Notes: generated by a model not told the origin, from the sequence alone. 8,744 bases of DNA from an uncultured Cloacibacillus sp. (GCA_900544635.1 UQVV01000065.1:1-8744), one strand, 5' to 3'. Counted from the stretch's first letter, positions 1-7,831 are shown. Numbers and translations are program-made.

Positions 1-971
1 GGGCCGGGGAGACTGAGCTGCGCGTCGGCAACATGGGCAGCAGCATCAAGCCCGCGATGGTCGTGCTTGCGCACGAGATGGGCTACTATAAGGACGAAGG
101 GCTCGACGTAAAGCTCATGCAGATATCGAACCTCAACGAGGGCGTGACTGCGCTTCAGCTCGGCAAGCTCGACATACTGCCGCTCGGGGTCATTCCATCG
201 CTGACCTACGCCGCGAAAGGCGCGGAGCTCGTAATCTACGGCGGGACTATAGCCGAGGGCTGCCAGGGGGTCACTCTGCCGGAGAATAAGGACAAGTACC
301 GCGACATAAAAAATTTCAAGGGCAAGAGGGTCGCCGTCCACCGTCCCGAGACGGGGCAGATGATAATGCGCGCGAAGATGCGCGAGGCCGGCCTCGACCT
401 TGAGAAGGATGTGGAGATAATACAGCTCGACGGCTTCCAGGCGATTATAGAGGCCGTCTCGAAGGGCATGGCCGACATAGGCTTCGTGAACAGCGGCTTC
501 GGCCTCATCGCCGAGAAGCGCGGCCTCGCGATAGCCTTCAACATCAAGGAGGTCGCGCCGAACGCGGTCTGCTGCCGTCAGACCGCTTCGCGCGAGGTCT
601 TTGAGACGAAGCGCGGCGCGCTGGTCAGGTTCCAGCTCGCCAACCTGCGCGCCTACAAGCTGATGCGCGACGCCCCCGATACCGCCGTCGCGAAGCTCAC
701 AGCCTTCTCCGGCCAGCCGGAGGACTACGTCAGATACTGCCTCTACTCCGAGGTCATGGTGATAACGATGGACCCCGCGGTGAACAGGATAAAGGATTTC
801 TACAAGGTCATGGAGGCCAACGGCGACCTGCCAAAGGGCTATAAGGCGGACGTCTCGGACAACGTCGATTCTGGCGTCTACAGAGAGGCGCTCGACGAGG
901 CGATGAAGCGCTGGCCCGACTGCGAATATTTCAAGAAAATGGACGCGGAGTTCGCCGCCAATAATCTTTAG
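1..971 (+). CDS. ABC transporter periplasmic substrate-binding protein, NMT1/SsuA/TauA-like (5' partial)
   Basis: Solute-binding protein of an ABC importer; it would catch a small ligand outside the membrane and hand it to the permease encoded two genes downstream. The frame is open from the first codon of the window (reading from position 3) and ends at TAG 969-971, so the signal peptide and true start lie upstream. The ATG at 33 is internal, because codons before it already encode the first beta strand (ELRVGNMG). Typical NMT1/SsuA signatures follow: a helix leading to GYYKDEGLDV, then a lobe with GKRVAVHRPETGQ and a second-domain stretch MADIGFVNSG. About 322 residues are visible, close to a full mature protein. 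Ligands in this family include sulfonates, taurine, nitrate, thiamine precursors and aromatic acids; sequence alone does not say which. It is the first visible gene of the operon and lies 4 nt from the ATPase gene. Confidence 0.88.
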   Translation, partial: AGETELRVGNMGSSIKPAMVVLAHEMGYYKDEGLDVKLMQISNLNEGVTALQLGKLDILPLGVIPSLTYAAKGAELVIYGGTIAEGCQGVTLPENKDKYRDIKNFKGKRVAVHRPETGQMIMRAKMREAGLDLEKDVEIIQLDGFQAIIEAVSKGMADIGFVNSGFGLIAEKRGLAIAFNIKEVAPNAVCCRQTASREVFETKRGALVRFQLANLRAYKLMRDAPDTAVAKLTAFSGQPEDYVRYCLYSEVMVITMDPAVNRIKDFYKVMEANGDLPKGYKADVSDNVDSGVYREALDEAMKRWPDCEYFKKMDAEFAANNL

Positions 972-975
972 CGTC

Positions 976-1758
976 ATGGATGCGCCCTTCGCCGTCGAAG
1001 CGGAAAATATATTTTTCAGCTACGCCTCGGAGCTTCCCGTGCTCCGGGGCCTTTCCATGCGCGTCGAGCGCGGCTGCTTCGCCTGCGTGCTCGGCCACAG
1101 CGGATGCGGCAAGAGCACGCTGCTGAACCTCGTCATGGGGCTTTCGCGCCCGTCGTCCGGCGTCGTAAAAATCAACGGCGCGGAGGCCGAAGGGCCCGGG
1201 ACGGACAGGGCGATAGTTTTTCAGGACTGCTCGCTTTTCCCGTGGATGACGGCGCAGGAGAACGTCGCCTTCGCGATACGCCACGCGCGTAAAATTACGA
1301 AACAGGCCTCGGCGGCGCTCGCGGCGGATTTTCTGTCGCAGGTCGGCCTTTACGAGAGCCGCGGCAAATATCCGAACCAGCTCTCCGGCGGCATGAAGCA
1401 GCGCGTCGCGATAGCGCGCGCGCTCGCGATGGACTCCGAGATATGGCTTTTCGACGAGCCGTTCAGCGCGCTCGACCCGCAGATGCGGCGCTCGCTCCAG
1501 TCGCTCGTCTCCGGCCTCGCGAAGTGCGGGCGGCCGCGCACGGTGCTATTCGTCACGCACAACGTAGACGAAGCCGTGACGCTAGGCGAGCGGATACTCT
1601 TCATGAACGGCGGCGTTATAAGCGGGGACTTCGAAGTGCCCTTCGGCTACCCGCGCGTACCGGAGGAGATAGCGGGCACGCAGGAGTATTTCTCGCTCGT
1701 CAGCCGCCTCGCGGAGCGCTTCTGCGACGCGGGGCGCGCTGAGGAGGCGAGACAGTGA
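976..1758 (+). CDS. ABC transporter ATP-binding protein, SsuB/TauB-like
   Basis: Cytoplasmic ATPase that powers the importer. All nucleotide-binding motifs are present in the 260-aa product: Walker A GHSGCGKST (residues 40-48), Q-loop Gln83 in VFQDCSLFPW, signature LSGGMKQR (136-143), Walker B IWLFDEP (156-162), D-loop SALD (164-167) and H-loop His195 in THNVDEA. The LFPWMTAQENV segment after the Q-loop is typical of the nitrate/sulfonate/taurine ATPase branch. The ATG lies 4 nt after the binding-protein stop with no strong Shine-Dalgarno, which suggests translational coupling. Its stop (TGA 1756-1758) overlaps the GTG of the permease. Length is normal for the family, and nothing indicates a broken gene. 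Confidence 0.95.
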   Translation: MDAPFAVEAENIFFSYASELPVLRGLSMRVERGCFACVLGHSGCGKSTLLNLVMGLSRPSSGVVKINGAEAEGPGTDRAIVFQDCSLFPWMTAQENVAFAIRHARKITKQASAALAADFLSQVGLYESRGKYPNQLSGGMKQRVAIARALAMDSEIWLFDEPFSALDPQMRRSLQSLVSGLAKCGRPRTVLFVTHNVDEAVTLGERILFMNGGVISGDFEVPFGYPRVPEEIAGTQEYFSLVSRLAERFCDAGRAEEARQ

Positions 1759-2657
1759 AGCGCTCCGTCCTCATAACGCAGTCGGCCCTCGCCGCGCTGC
1801 TGGCGCTCGTGCTTTACAACAGCCGCGGGGCGCTCTCCGGCTGCGCGATGTACGTCGCCGCGCTAGCGCTGATAGAGTGCTTCTACGCCGCGCACGTGAT
1901 GCGCCGACGCGAGGCTGCGGCCCAGTGCTCCGCGATAGCCTGCGCCGCGATTTTCGCGCTCGCCGCGTGGGAGCTCTCCGCCGTGAACCTGAAGATAGCG
2001 AACCCGATACTTCTGCCGCCGCCGCGCGACGTCTTCCAAGCCTTCTGGGACTGCCGCGGGCTGATGGCGCGCGGGATATTCTCGTCGCTCGCGCTGCTCT
2101 GCGCCAGCATGGCGATCGCGCTCGCGGCGGGCGTGACGCTCGGCCTCTTCACGGGGATGTCGCCGTTCCTGCGCGGCGTCTTTCTGCCAATCGCGAAGGT
2201 GCTCAGCCCGATACCGCCCGTGATATACAGCCCCTACGCCGTGGCGCTGATGCCGACCTTCCGCAGCGCCGCCGCCGCGATAATCATCCTCGGCATATTC
2301 TGGCCGACCTTCATGGGGATAATCAACCGCGCGGCGTCGATGGACAGGCGGATAATAAATTCGGCGCGGGCGCTCGGCCTGACGCGCTCCGAGATGATTT
2401 TCCAGATAATGATGCCCTACCTCTTCCCCGGCATAATGGCCGGCCTGCACGTGACGCTCTCGACCTCGTTCCTGCTGCTCACGATGGCGGAGATGATGGG
2501 CGCGTCGAGCGGCCTCGGCTACTTTATAAAAAATTACTCCGACTACGCGAACTACACCAACGTCATAGCCGGAATAATACTCATCGGCATCGTCGTCAGC
2601 CTGCTGAACGCCCTGCTGAGCTACTCGGAGAAGAAACTCGTGCGCTGGAAGGAATGA
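1755..2657 (+). CDS. ABC transporter permease, SsuC/TauC-like, with extended N-terminus
   Basis: Membrane channel subunit of the importer, 300 aa. The start is GTG at 1755, overlapping the ATPase stop as GTGA; a purine-rich ribosome site GAGGAGGCGAGA lies just upstream (1741-1752). The BPD_transp_1 core spans roughly residues 105-290. It includes the EAA loop that docks on the ATPase, INSARALGLTRSEMIFQIMMP (about 201-221), followed by LFPGI. Hydrophobic stretches near 7-21, 31-48, 58-76, 108-133, 143-165, 172-192, 225-248 and 268-289 suggest about eight membrane helices. Usual SsuC/TauC proteins are about 250-265 aa with fewer helices, so this one appears to carry one or two extra N-terminal helices. 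The motif NPILLPPPRDVFQAF (83-97), which marks the true family start, begins after that extension. The substrate is unknown. Confidence 0.92.
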   Translation: MKRSVLITQSALAALLALVLYNSRGALSGCAMYVAALALIECFYAAHVMRRREAAAQCSAIACAAIFALAAWELSAVNLKIANPILLPPPRDVFQAFWDCRGLMARGIFSSLALLCASMAIALAAGVTLGLFTGMSPFLRGVFLPIAKVLSPIPPVIYSPYAVALMPTFRSAAAAIIILGIFWPTFMGIINRAASMDRRIINSARALGLTRSEMIFQIMMPYLFPGIMAGLHVTLSTSFLLLTMAEMMGASSGLGYFIKNYSDYANYTNVIAGIILIGIVVSLLNALLSYSEKKLVRWKE

Positions 2658-2715
2658 GGCGCGCGGGATTTCGAAGGAAATAAATAAAAACCGGAATGAA
2701 AGGCGGTATGAAACA

Positions 2716-3603
2716 ATGAAAAAAGTTGTTATGCTCGACGGCGCGGCCGGGACAAGCCTGTGGGAGAAGGCGACGGACAAAGTCCCCGTATGGCGCTACA
2801 ACATCGAGAACCCGAGGATAGTGCGCGAGCTCAACGAAGAGTACGTCGAGGCGGGCGCGGACATCATACTGGCAAACACCTTCGCCGCGAACGGCGCGGA
2901 GGTCGCGCGCTCAAGCTCCTACACGGTCGAGCAGGTCGTCAGGACGGCTATGAAAATCGCGCAGGACGCCTCGAACGGCCGCGCGAAGGTCGGCCTCGCG
3001 GCGGGGCCGCTGACGGGGCTGCTCAAGCCCTTCGGCAAGATATCGCGCGAAGAGGCCAAGGATATGTACGAGGAGCTTATCGGCGCGGGAATGCAGGAGA
3101 AGCCCGACCTCATCTACCTGCTGACCTTCATGGACCTCGAGATGCTCAAGATAGCCGCCGAAGCCGCCTCGCACTACGACGTGCCGCTGCTCTGCTCCAT
3201 GAGCTTCATGGGCGCGAACAAGAACGGCGTGCGCGCGAAGATTTCGCGCACGATGATGGGCAACACGCCTAAGGACATCGTCGAGGGGCTCAAACCCTAC
3301 AATCCCGCCGCGGTCGGCCTCAACTGCTCGCTCGGCCCCGTCGACGCGCTGCCGGTCATCGCCGACTTCAAGGCCGTCACGGATCTTCCGATAATCTTCA
3401 AGCCCAACGCCGGAGCGCCGATGGCGCAGGACGACGGCACATTCAACGCCGCCTTCGACATCGAGACCTTCGCAGACGACGTTCTGCCAGCGGTGGACAT
3501 GGGCGCGACCTACATAGGCGGCTGCTGCGGCACGAACGCGGCCTACATCAAGCGCCTCGCCGAGAAAATCAAGGCGAAGCTCGCCGCCGAGGAAAACGCG
3601 TAG
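2716..3603 (+). CDS. Stand-alone homocysteine S-methyltransferase-domain protein (zinc methyltransferase)
   Basis: A 295-aa single-domain (beta/alpha)8 zinc methyltransferase related to the N-terminal module of MetH and to BHMT/MmuM. Family members move a methyl group to a thiol, normally homocysteine. Seen directly: N-terminal LDGAAGTSL with Asp8, the AGADIILANTF motif (47-56), Cys204 in GLNCSLGP, and Cys270-Cys271 in GGCCGTN; these three Cys are the expected zinc ligands. No folate, cobalamin or SAM-reactivation domain follows, so any corrinoid partner must be separate. An oddity is that the family motif with Glu before Thr-Phe reads YLLTFMD here, with Leu136 at the Glu position that in BHMT (Glu159) binds the amino group of homocysteine. 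The acceptor may therefore differ. The gene lies 58 nt after the permease with no terminator between, and AAAGGCGG (2699-2706) serves as ribosome site. It is probably part of the importer operon. Confidence 0.85.
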   Translation: MKKVVMLDGAAGTSLWEKATDKVPVWRYNIENPRIVRELNEEYVEAGADIILANTFAANGAEVARSSSYTVEQVVRTAMKIAQDASNGRAKVGLAAGPLTGLLKPFGKISREEAKDMYEELIGAGMQEKPDLIYLLTFMDLEMLKIAAEAASHYDVPLLCSMSFMGANKNGVRAKISRTMMGNTPKDIVEGLKPYNPAAVGLNCSLGPVDALPVIADFKAVTDLPIIFKPNAGAPMAQDDGTFNAAFDIETFADDVLPAVDMGATYIGGCCGTNAAYIKRLAEKIKAKLAAEENA

Positions 3604-3624
3604 ACAATCCCCTAAGAGCACGAG

Positions 3625-3658
3625 AAAAGCCGGAGCTTCAGCGAGCTCCGGCTTTTTT
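3625..3658 (+). terminator. Rho-independent terminator after the methyltransferase gene
   Basis: Perfect inverted repeat AGCCGGAGCT (3628-3637) / AGCTCCGGCT (3644-3653) with loop TCAGCG. It extends by AAA/TTT to 13 bp and is followed on the + strand by a run of six T (3653-3658). It sits 22 nt after the methyltransferase stop. On the - strand the hairpin is followed by only four T, so it may also weakly stop transcription from the convergent GTPase gene that ends at 3699. Confidence 0.93.
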
Positions 3659-3698
3659 GCGTTTTTCCTTAAATTCTGCGCCGCCGCGCGCGGCTTCG

Positions 3699-4685
3699 CT
3701 AGAACCTCAGCTCGAGCAGCTTCAGCCCCGCGTCCTGGAAAAGTCCCGGGATTTCGCGGCGCGCGCGCACCTTGCGGATGAATATCGCGAGGTTGCGCGG
3801 CTGGCTGAACTCCGGCGAAGCGTCGGTGTATACGGGGTTTTTGCTGCCGACTATGTCGAAGACCTTCCATTTGCCGTCGGTATCGACGAAGTAGCCCTTC
3901 GAGCGCACAACGTCGTCGGGCAGCTTGTTTAGTATCTCCTTGAATTTTTCCGGGTCGCCCTCCCAGAAGACGCTGAGCGAGGCGAGGTTGTCCGGCGGGG
4001 CCATGTGCGGCGTCGCGTTGGCGAGCACGTCGTCGATGAACTTTTCCCACGCCTCCGCCTCCGGTATCTCCGCCATTTTTTCGTCGGCTTCGTCTGAGCG
4101 GAAGAGGCTCCACGGCACGTTGCCGAACGACGCGCGCGTTATCTGCGCCGTCGGGTTAAGCTCGTGCAGGTGCTTTTCGAGAGCGTCGGCCTGCTCCTGC
4201 GTCACGAGGTCCGTCTTGTTGATGATGAGCTGCGTCGCCGCCTCCGTCTGCTTGATGACGGCGTTGAAGAGGTCGAGCCAGTCCTCGAAATGCTCCGCGT
4301 CTATCACGCAGATGTTGCCCGCGAAGCGGTAATAGTCGTGCAGCATACCGTGACCGAGGTCCTTCTTCATGTCCGTCGTGTCCGCGACGCCGCTCGCCTC
4401 GACGAGCAGCACCGTCGGCCTGAAATCCTTGAGTATCGTGTAAAGTCCGCGCAGGAAGTCGCCTTTCGCGCAGGCGCAGAATATCGAGCCGCGGCTTATC
4501 TCGATTATTTCAAGGCCGTTTTTGCGCACCACGTCGCCGTCGACGCCGGCCTTGCCGAATTCGTTCATGAGGACGGCTACGCGCTCGTTCTCGGGGTGCG
4601 TCTCAAGCAGATGCTTCAGCAGCGTCGTCTTGCCGCTTCCCAGAAATCCCGACAAAAGATAAACCTTGCATTTATTCTCGTCCAT
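3699..4685 (-). CDS. CobW/COG0523-family GTPase (P47K-like metal chaperone)
   Basis: G3E GTPase of the CobW/COG0523 family, whose members deliver zinc, cobalt, nickel or iron to client proteins using GTP. From ATG 4685 the product has 328 aa. It shows Walker A GFLGSGKTT (13-21), a Mg/switch region with MNEFG (40-44), Walker B-like VLLVEASGVAD (92-102), the guanine motif NKTD (156-159) and a CobW_C domain from about 236 with RSKGYF (261-266). The usual metal motif GCxCC is changed to SIFCAC, with only Cys70 and Cys72. No His-rich C-terminal tail is present. I chose ATG 4685 because AAGGGA lies 10 nt upstream; a GTG at 4727 would add 14 residues not typical of the family. It is convergent with the zinc methyltransferase gene and 78 nt downstream of the large regulator, so it may share the regulator's transcript. 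Confidence 0.9.
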   Translation of the reverse strand: MDENKCKVYLLSGFLGSGKTTLLKHLLETHPENERVAVLMNEFGKAGVDGDVVRKNGLEIIEISRGSIFCACAKGDFLRGLYTILKDFRPTVLLVEASGVADTTDMKKDLGHGMLHDYYRFAGNICVIDAEHFEDWLDLFNAVIKQTEAATQLIINKTDLVTQEQADALEKHLHELNPTAQITRASFGNVPWSLFRSDEADEKMAEIPEAEAWEKFIDDVLANATPHMAPPDNLASLSVFWEGDPEKFKEILNKLPDDVVRSKGYFVDTDGKWKVFDIVGSKNPVYTDASPEFSQPRNLAIFIRKVRARREIPGLFQDAGLKLLELRF

Positions 4686-4717
4686 TGGCTGTTCGTCCCT
4701 TCCGTCCGTTTTTTCAA

Positions 4718-4746
4718 AGACTAGCACATAGCCGCGCGATCCGCAA
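4718..4746 (-). promoter_or_regulatory. Weak candidate promoter for the CobW-like GTPase
   Basis: Read on the - strand, TTGCGG (4746-4741) and TAGTCT (4723-4718) are 17 nt apart. A TG dinucleotide one base before the -10 gives an extended -10. Each hexamer matches consensus at only three positions. It would allow the GTPase to be made independently of the regulator upstream, but chance occurrence is quite possible. Confidence 0.22.
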
Positions 4747-4763
4747 CGGAGCGCCGCGCGCCG

Positions 4764-7703
4764 CTATATCCAGCCGACCTTGTGCTTGAGCAGCTGGAGC
4801 TGCTCCTCGTACCACTCGCGCGGGTGCTTCAGCACGCCCTCGGCGAACTCCTTCGGCACCTCGTCGCCCATCTTGTAGAGCTCGAGCTTCGCCCAGTAGA
4901 GCATCGCCTGCCATAGCGGGCGCTTCGCTTCGTTGACGAGGCGCTTCGCGACGTTGAAGCATATCCCCGCGTGATACCAGTCCTTCTTACGGCAGTTGAG
5001 GACGCCCATGATGCTGAAGGCGAGGCCGCCGCCCTGAAGGCCGTCCTCCCACTCTGTGTGCATGATGTTGTATATCTTGCCCATGCGCTGCAAATGCACC
5101 TCGGCCTCCTTGTAGCGTCCGAGCAGCATGAGGCAGAAGGCCGCCTTCGCGAGCGCGAGGCCGAGGCCGCGGAAGAGCGAAACGGACTCGCCAATGTTGA
5201 CGCAGTTCTCGAAGAGCGCGAGCGCCTCCTTTATCTTTTTCTGCGCGAGCAGCGCATCGCCGCGGAAATGCTCGGCCGCTATGAGGCAGACGGTGTAGTT
5301 GCAGCCCTTTTCCTCGAGCTTCTCGAACACCGAGGTGGACATCAGCAGATACCTATCGGCCTCGTCGTACTGCGCGAGCAGGATGCGCGATATCCCCATG
5401 AAGCGCAGCGCCGTCCCCTCCCACTTGCGCATGCCGGCCTTTTTCGTGTAGTCCCAGAGCTTCTGCGCGCAGAAGGCGAGGTGCTTCGCGTCGTCGCACT
5501 GTATAGCGAGGTAGCACATCTGCACTCCGGCCTTGACCACCGGCTCCGGCTCGCCTATCGCGAGCGCCTTGCGCACCGCGGCGCGCAACATGTACTCCGC
5601 GTCGTCGTAGCGGCAGCTCCACCAGAGATAGCCGCCCTTCAGGATATAGAGGTCGCGCTCGAGCCGCAGCAGCTCCGGGCTGCCGCCCTCGGTGCGGAAG
5701 AGGCGGTCCATTATCGCCCATGCGTCGGCCATCGCCTTCTTCGTGTAGTTCGAGTCGTCGATGGTCGGGATGTAATACATGAGGTCCTGGTCTACGAGCG
5801 TCGGGAAGACCTCGTGGACCGCCATGAAGTACAGGTCGAGCTCGCGCACGCGCCAGTAGAGCTCCTTGAGGTGCATCCGCGCCTCGTGGCAGTGATAGTA
5901 GAGGCGCGCGCAGGTCTTTCTGTGGCGGTACTGAAGGCGCGCCGGCGCGGCGGCCTCGAGTATCTCGACGTTCTTCGTGTGCAGCGCCGTCCTGCGCGAG
6001 ACGGACATGCCCTCGAGCAGCGCCTCGCGTATCTTCGTATGAGTGAAGTAGTAGAGCACGTCGCCCTCGTCCGCCTCCTGCTCGCGCAGGAAGCCGTGGA
6101 GCCGCAGGTCGTTGTAGAGCTTCGAGACGCGCAGCGGCGACATCGCGAGCACCTGCGCTATCTCCTTCATCGAGGCGCACTCGGGGCAGACGGCTATCGC
6201 TTCGAGGAAAAGGCGCTCGTCGTCGCCGAGCAGCTCAATCATGGAGACGTAGGTGTTTTTATAGGGCGAGCCGTCGCCGATCATCCCGTCCGATTTGTAC
6301 TTGAGCAGCTCGCGGATGAAGTAAGGGTTGCCCTCCGTCTGCATGTAGACGTCGTGAACGCGCTCGTCGGTCCAGTCCTCGCCGGGGGCCATCTCGTGGC
6401 AGATGCGCCCCGTCTCTTCGAGGTTGAAGCGGCGCAGCGTCACCTCGAACTTTTCAAAGGGCTCGTCGGCAAGCGCCGTCCGCAGCATGAAGGCGGGGCG
6501 GATTTCCTCGAAGCCCGTGACGAGCATGTTGAGCGGCGCGCTGCCGTCGCACATGATCGACTCGATGATGTTCCACGAGGCGTCGTCCATCCACTGAAGG
6601 TCCTCAATCACGAGCAGCCGTTTGATGTCGCCCGACGGCTCGGAGACGCTCTGGTGGATCAGCTCGGCTATATACGAGTAGCTCAAATCGGAGAGGGATT
6701 TTATATTTTCCTGCTGCGAAAGCGAGATGTGCAGAGATTTCAAAAGGCGCATAATAGGCGCGAGCGGGTAGGACTTCTCCTCCTGCCAGCAGGCGACCGA
6801 GAAGCATTCCCAGCCGCGCTCCGCGAGGCACGAGGTTATCTCGTTTATGAAGACCGTCTTGCCTATGCCCTGCTCGCCCCAGACCATGCCGCAGAGCGAA
6901 CGTCCTTCGACGGAGCCGGAAAAGAAGTCGAGCATCTTCATTATCTCGTCGTTGCGCGCGAGCGGGTTGTCCTCGCCGCCCGGCGACGACGGCCGTATCG
7001 CGGGCCCTTCGCTCTTGCGCCGCATCAGCGTCGAAATGTCCGAGAGGTCGGCCTCGATGCCGAAGTCGCTCTCTATTCTGCTCGAGAAGGCGCGCGCCGC
7101 GTCGACGGCCTTGATTTTCTGATTCGTCTTGATATAGAGGCGCACGAGCTCGCCGTGTATCTTCTCGTCGTAAGGCTCGCACTCGGAGAGCCTTTCGTAG
7201 CAGAGCAGCGCGTCCTCGAAGCGGTTCTGCGCGAAGCCTGCGAGCTGCGTCTGCGCGCGCTTCTTCAAATTCTTGACGAGCAGGTTGTGATAGTGCTGGC
7301 GCTTCGGCAGCAGCCAGTCGCTGAACGCGCCCCAGTCGTCCACGTCCGCCGAGTCCATGAACGGACGGCAGAGCTCCGAAATGTCGTTCCAACCGAGAGA
7401 GTCTATGCGCGGGATGAGATCCACGTCGCGCTCTATCTTCACGTTGTCGCCGATGGAGATGACGCCGCCCGCAATGTTCACGTGCAGAACCTTTTTTATG
7501 CAGCTCACCGCGTTGCTGAGATTGCGCCGCGCCTTTTCGAGAGTTTTATCGGACCACAGATATTCGCATATTTTATCCTTCGACATGCTCTTTTCTTCCA
7601 CGAGCATGAGCGCGAGAATCTGCGCTTTTTTGAATGTGAAGATATACGGCGTCCCGTCCACAAAAAGTTCCGGCCTTCCAAGCAGCCGCGCCTTGTATTT
7701 CAT
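4764..7703 (-). CDS. Large SARP/BTAD-type transcriptional regulator with NTPase and TPR-like domains
   Basis: A 979-aa cytoplasmic regulator. Residues about 1-95 look like an OmpR/SARP winged helix (start KYKARLLGRPELFVDG; then KAQILALMLVEEKSMSKDKI...LW; then ARRNLSNAVSCIKKVL). Residues 105-230 match a bacterial transcriptional activator (BTAD) helical domain. A STAND/AAA_16-type NTPase follows, with Walker A GEQGIGKT (276-283), Walker B LLVIEDLQWMDD (363-374) and the TEGNPYF motif (456-462). From about 570 to the end is an alpha-helical, TPR-like region. There is no C-terminal LuxR-type helix-turn-helix, so DNA binding must be N-terminal. ATG 7703 has AAAGGCGGGA nearby upstream. Such proteins usually bind a ligand or partner through the TPRs, hydrolyse ATP and activate nearby promoters; the effector here is unknown. 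It is divergent from the YfcC-type carrier and precedes the GTPase gene on the same strand. Its coding bias produces a very long antisense open frame that is not a gene. Confidence 0.9.
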   Translation of the reverse strand: MKYKARLLGRPELFVDGTPYIFTFKKAQILALMLVEEKSMSKDKICEYLWSDKTLEKARRNLSNAVSCIKKVLHVNIAGGVISIGDNVKIERDVDLIPRIDSLGWNDISELCRPFMDSADVDDWGAFSDWLLPKRQHYHNLLVKNLKKRAQTQLAGFAQNRFEDALLCYERLSECEPYDEKIHGELVRLYIKTNQKIKAVDAARAFSSRIESDFGIEADLSDISTLMRRKSEGPAIRPSSPGGEDNPLARNDEIMKMLDFFSGSVEGRSLCGMVWGEQGIGKTVFINEITSCLAERGWECFSVACWQEEKSYPLAPIMRLLKSLHISLSQQENIKSLSDLSYSYIAELIHQSVSEPSGDIKRLLVIEDLQWMDDASWNIIESIMCDGSAPLNMLVTGFEEIRPAFMLRTALADEPFEKFEVTLRRFNLEETGRICHEMAPGEDWTDERVHDVYMQTEGNPYFIRELLKYKSDGMIGDGSPYKNTYVSMIELLGDDERLFLEAIAVCPECASMKEIAQVLAMSPLRVSKLYNDLRLHGFLREQEADEGDVLYYFTHTKIREALLEGMSVSRRTALHTKNVEILEAAAPARLQYRHRKTCARLYYHCHEARMHLKELYWRVRELDLYFMAVHEVFPTLVDQDLMYYIPTIDDSNYTKKAMADAWAIMDRLFRTEGGSPELLRLERDLYILKGGYLWWSCRYDDAEYMLRAAVRKALAIGEPEPVVKAGVQMCYLAIQCDDAKHLAFCAQKLWDYTKKAGMRKWEGTALRFMGISRILLAQYDEADRYLLMSTSVFEKLEEKGCNYTVCLIAAEHFRGDALLAQKKIKEALALFENCVNIGESVSLFRGLGLALAKAAFCLMLLGRYKEAEVHLQRMGKIYNIMHTEWEDGLQGGGLAFSIMGVLNCRKKDWYHAGICFNVAKRLVNEAKRPLWQAMLYWAKLELYKMGDEVPKEFAEGVLKHPREWYEEQLQLLKHKVGWI

Positions 7704-7831
7704 CTTATCCCGCCTTTACCTTCGTTATGCCGATATTTTACGCTTTAACCAAATACACCGCCACCTTTTGACGAAACCGCGCGATAAAAAATATGCAAAA
7801 AACGCAGTTTGACTCCCTCGCACAAGGACGC

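Noticed and set aside
33..35. ATG 33 as the true start of the binding protein
   Set aside because: Upstream codons in frame encode the expected first strand (ETELRVGN), and a signal peptide would be missing; the gene is cut by the window edge.
1863..2780. A 305-codon - strand frame opposite the permease
   Set aside because: Low-complexity Arg/His/Glu-rich translation, no ribosome site and no family features; the + strand permease explains the sequence.
2911..4113. A 400-codon - strand frame across the methyltransferase, terminator and GTPase genes
   Set aside because: It runs through the perfect terminator hairpin and two genes with intact motifs; its composition (Arg/Gly/His-rich) is that of a shadow frame.
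4686..4727. A longer GTPase start at GTG 4727
   Set aside because: It adds 14 non-conserved residues, while ATG 4685 has AAGGGA at a usable distance and begins right before the Walker A strand as in other CobW proteins.
4728..4763. GC-rich inverted repeat after the regulator stop as a terminator
   Set aside because: Pairing is imperfect (7 bp with a mismatch) and no T run follows on the - strand.
4971..7748. A 925-codon open frame on the + strand, antisense to the large regulator
   Set aside because: The translation is Arg/Ala/Leu/Glu-rich with no domain motifs and mirrors codon positions of the regulator. The - strand product has clear Walker motifs and a full domain order, so this is a by-product of strong third-position GC bias.
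7809..7814. TTGACT as a -35 box for the carrier
   Set aside because: It is a good hexamer, but no -10-like sequence lies 16-18 nt downstream; the nearest TA-rich hexamer is about 25 nt away.
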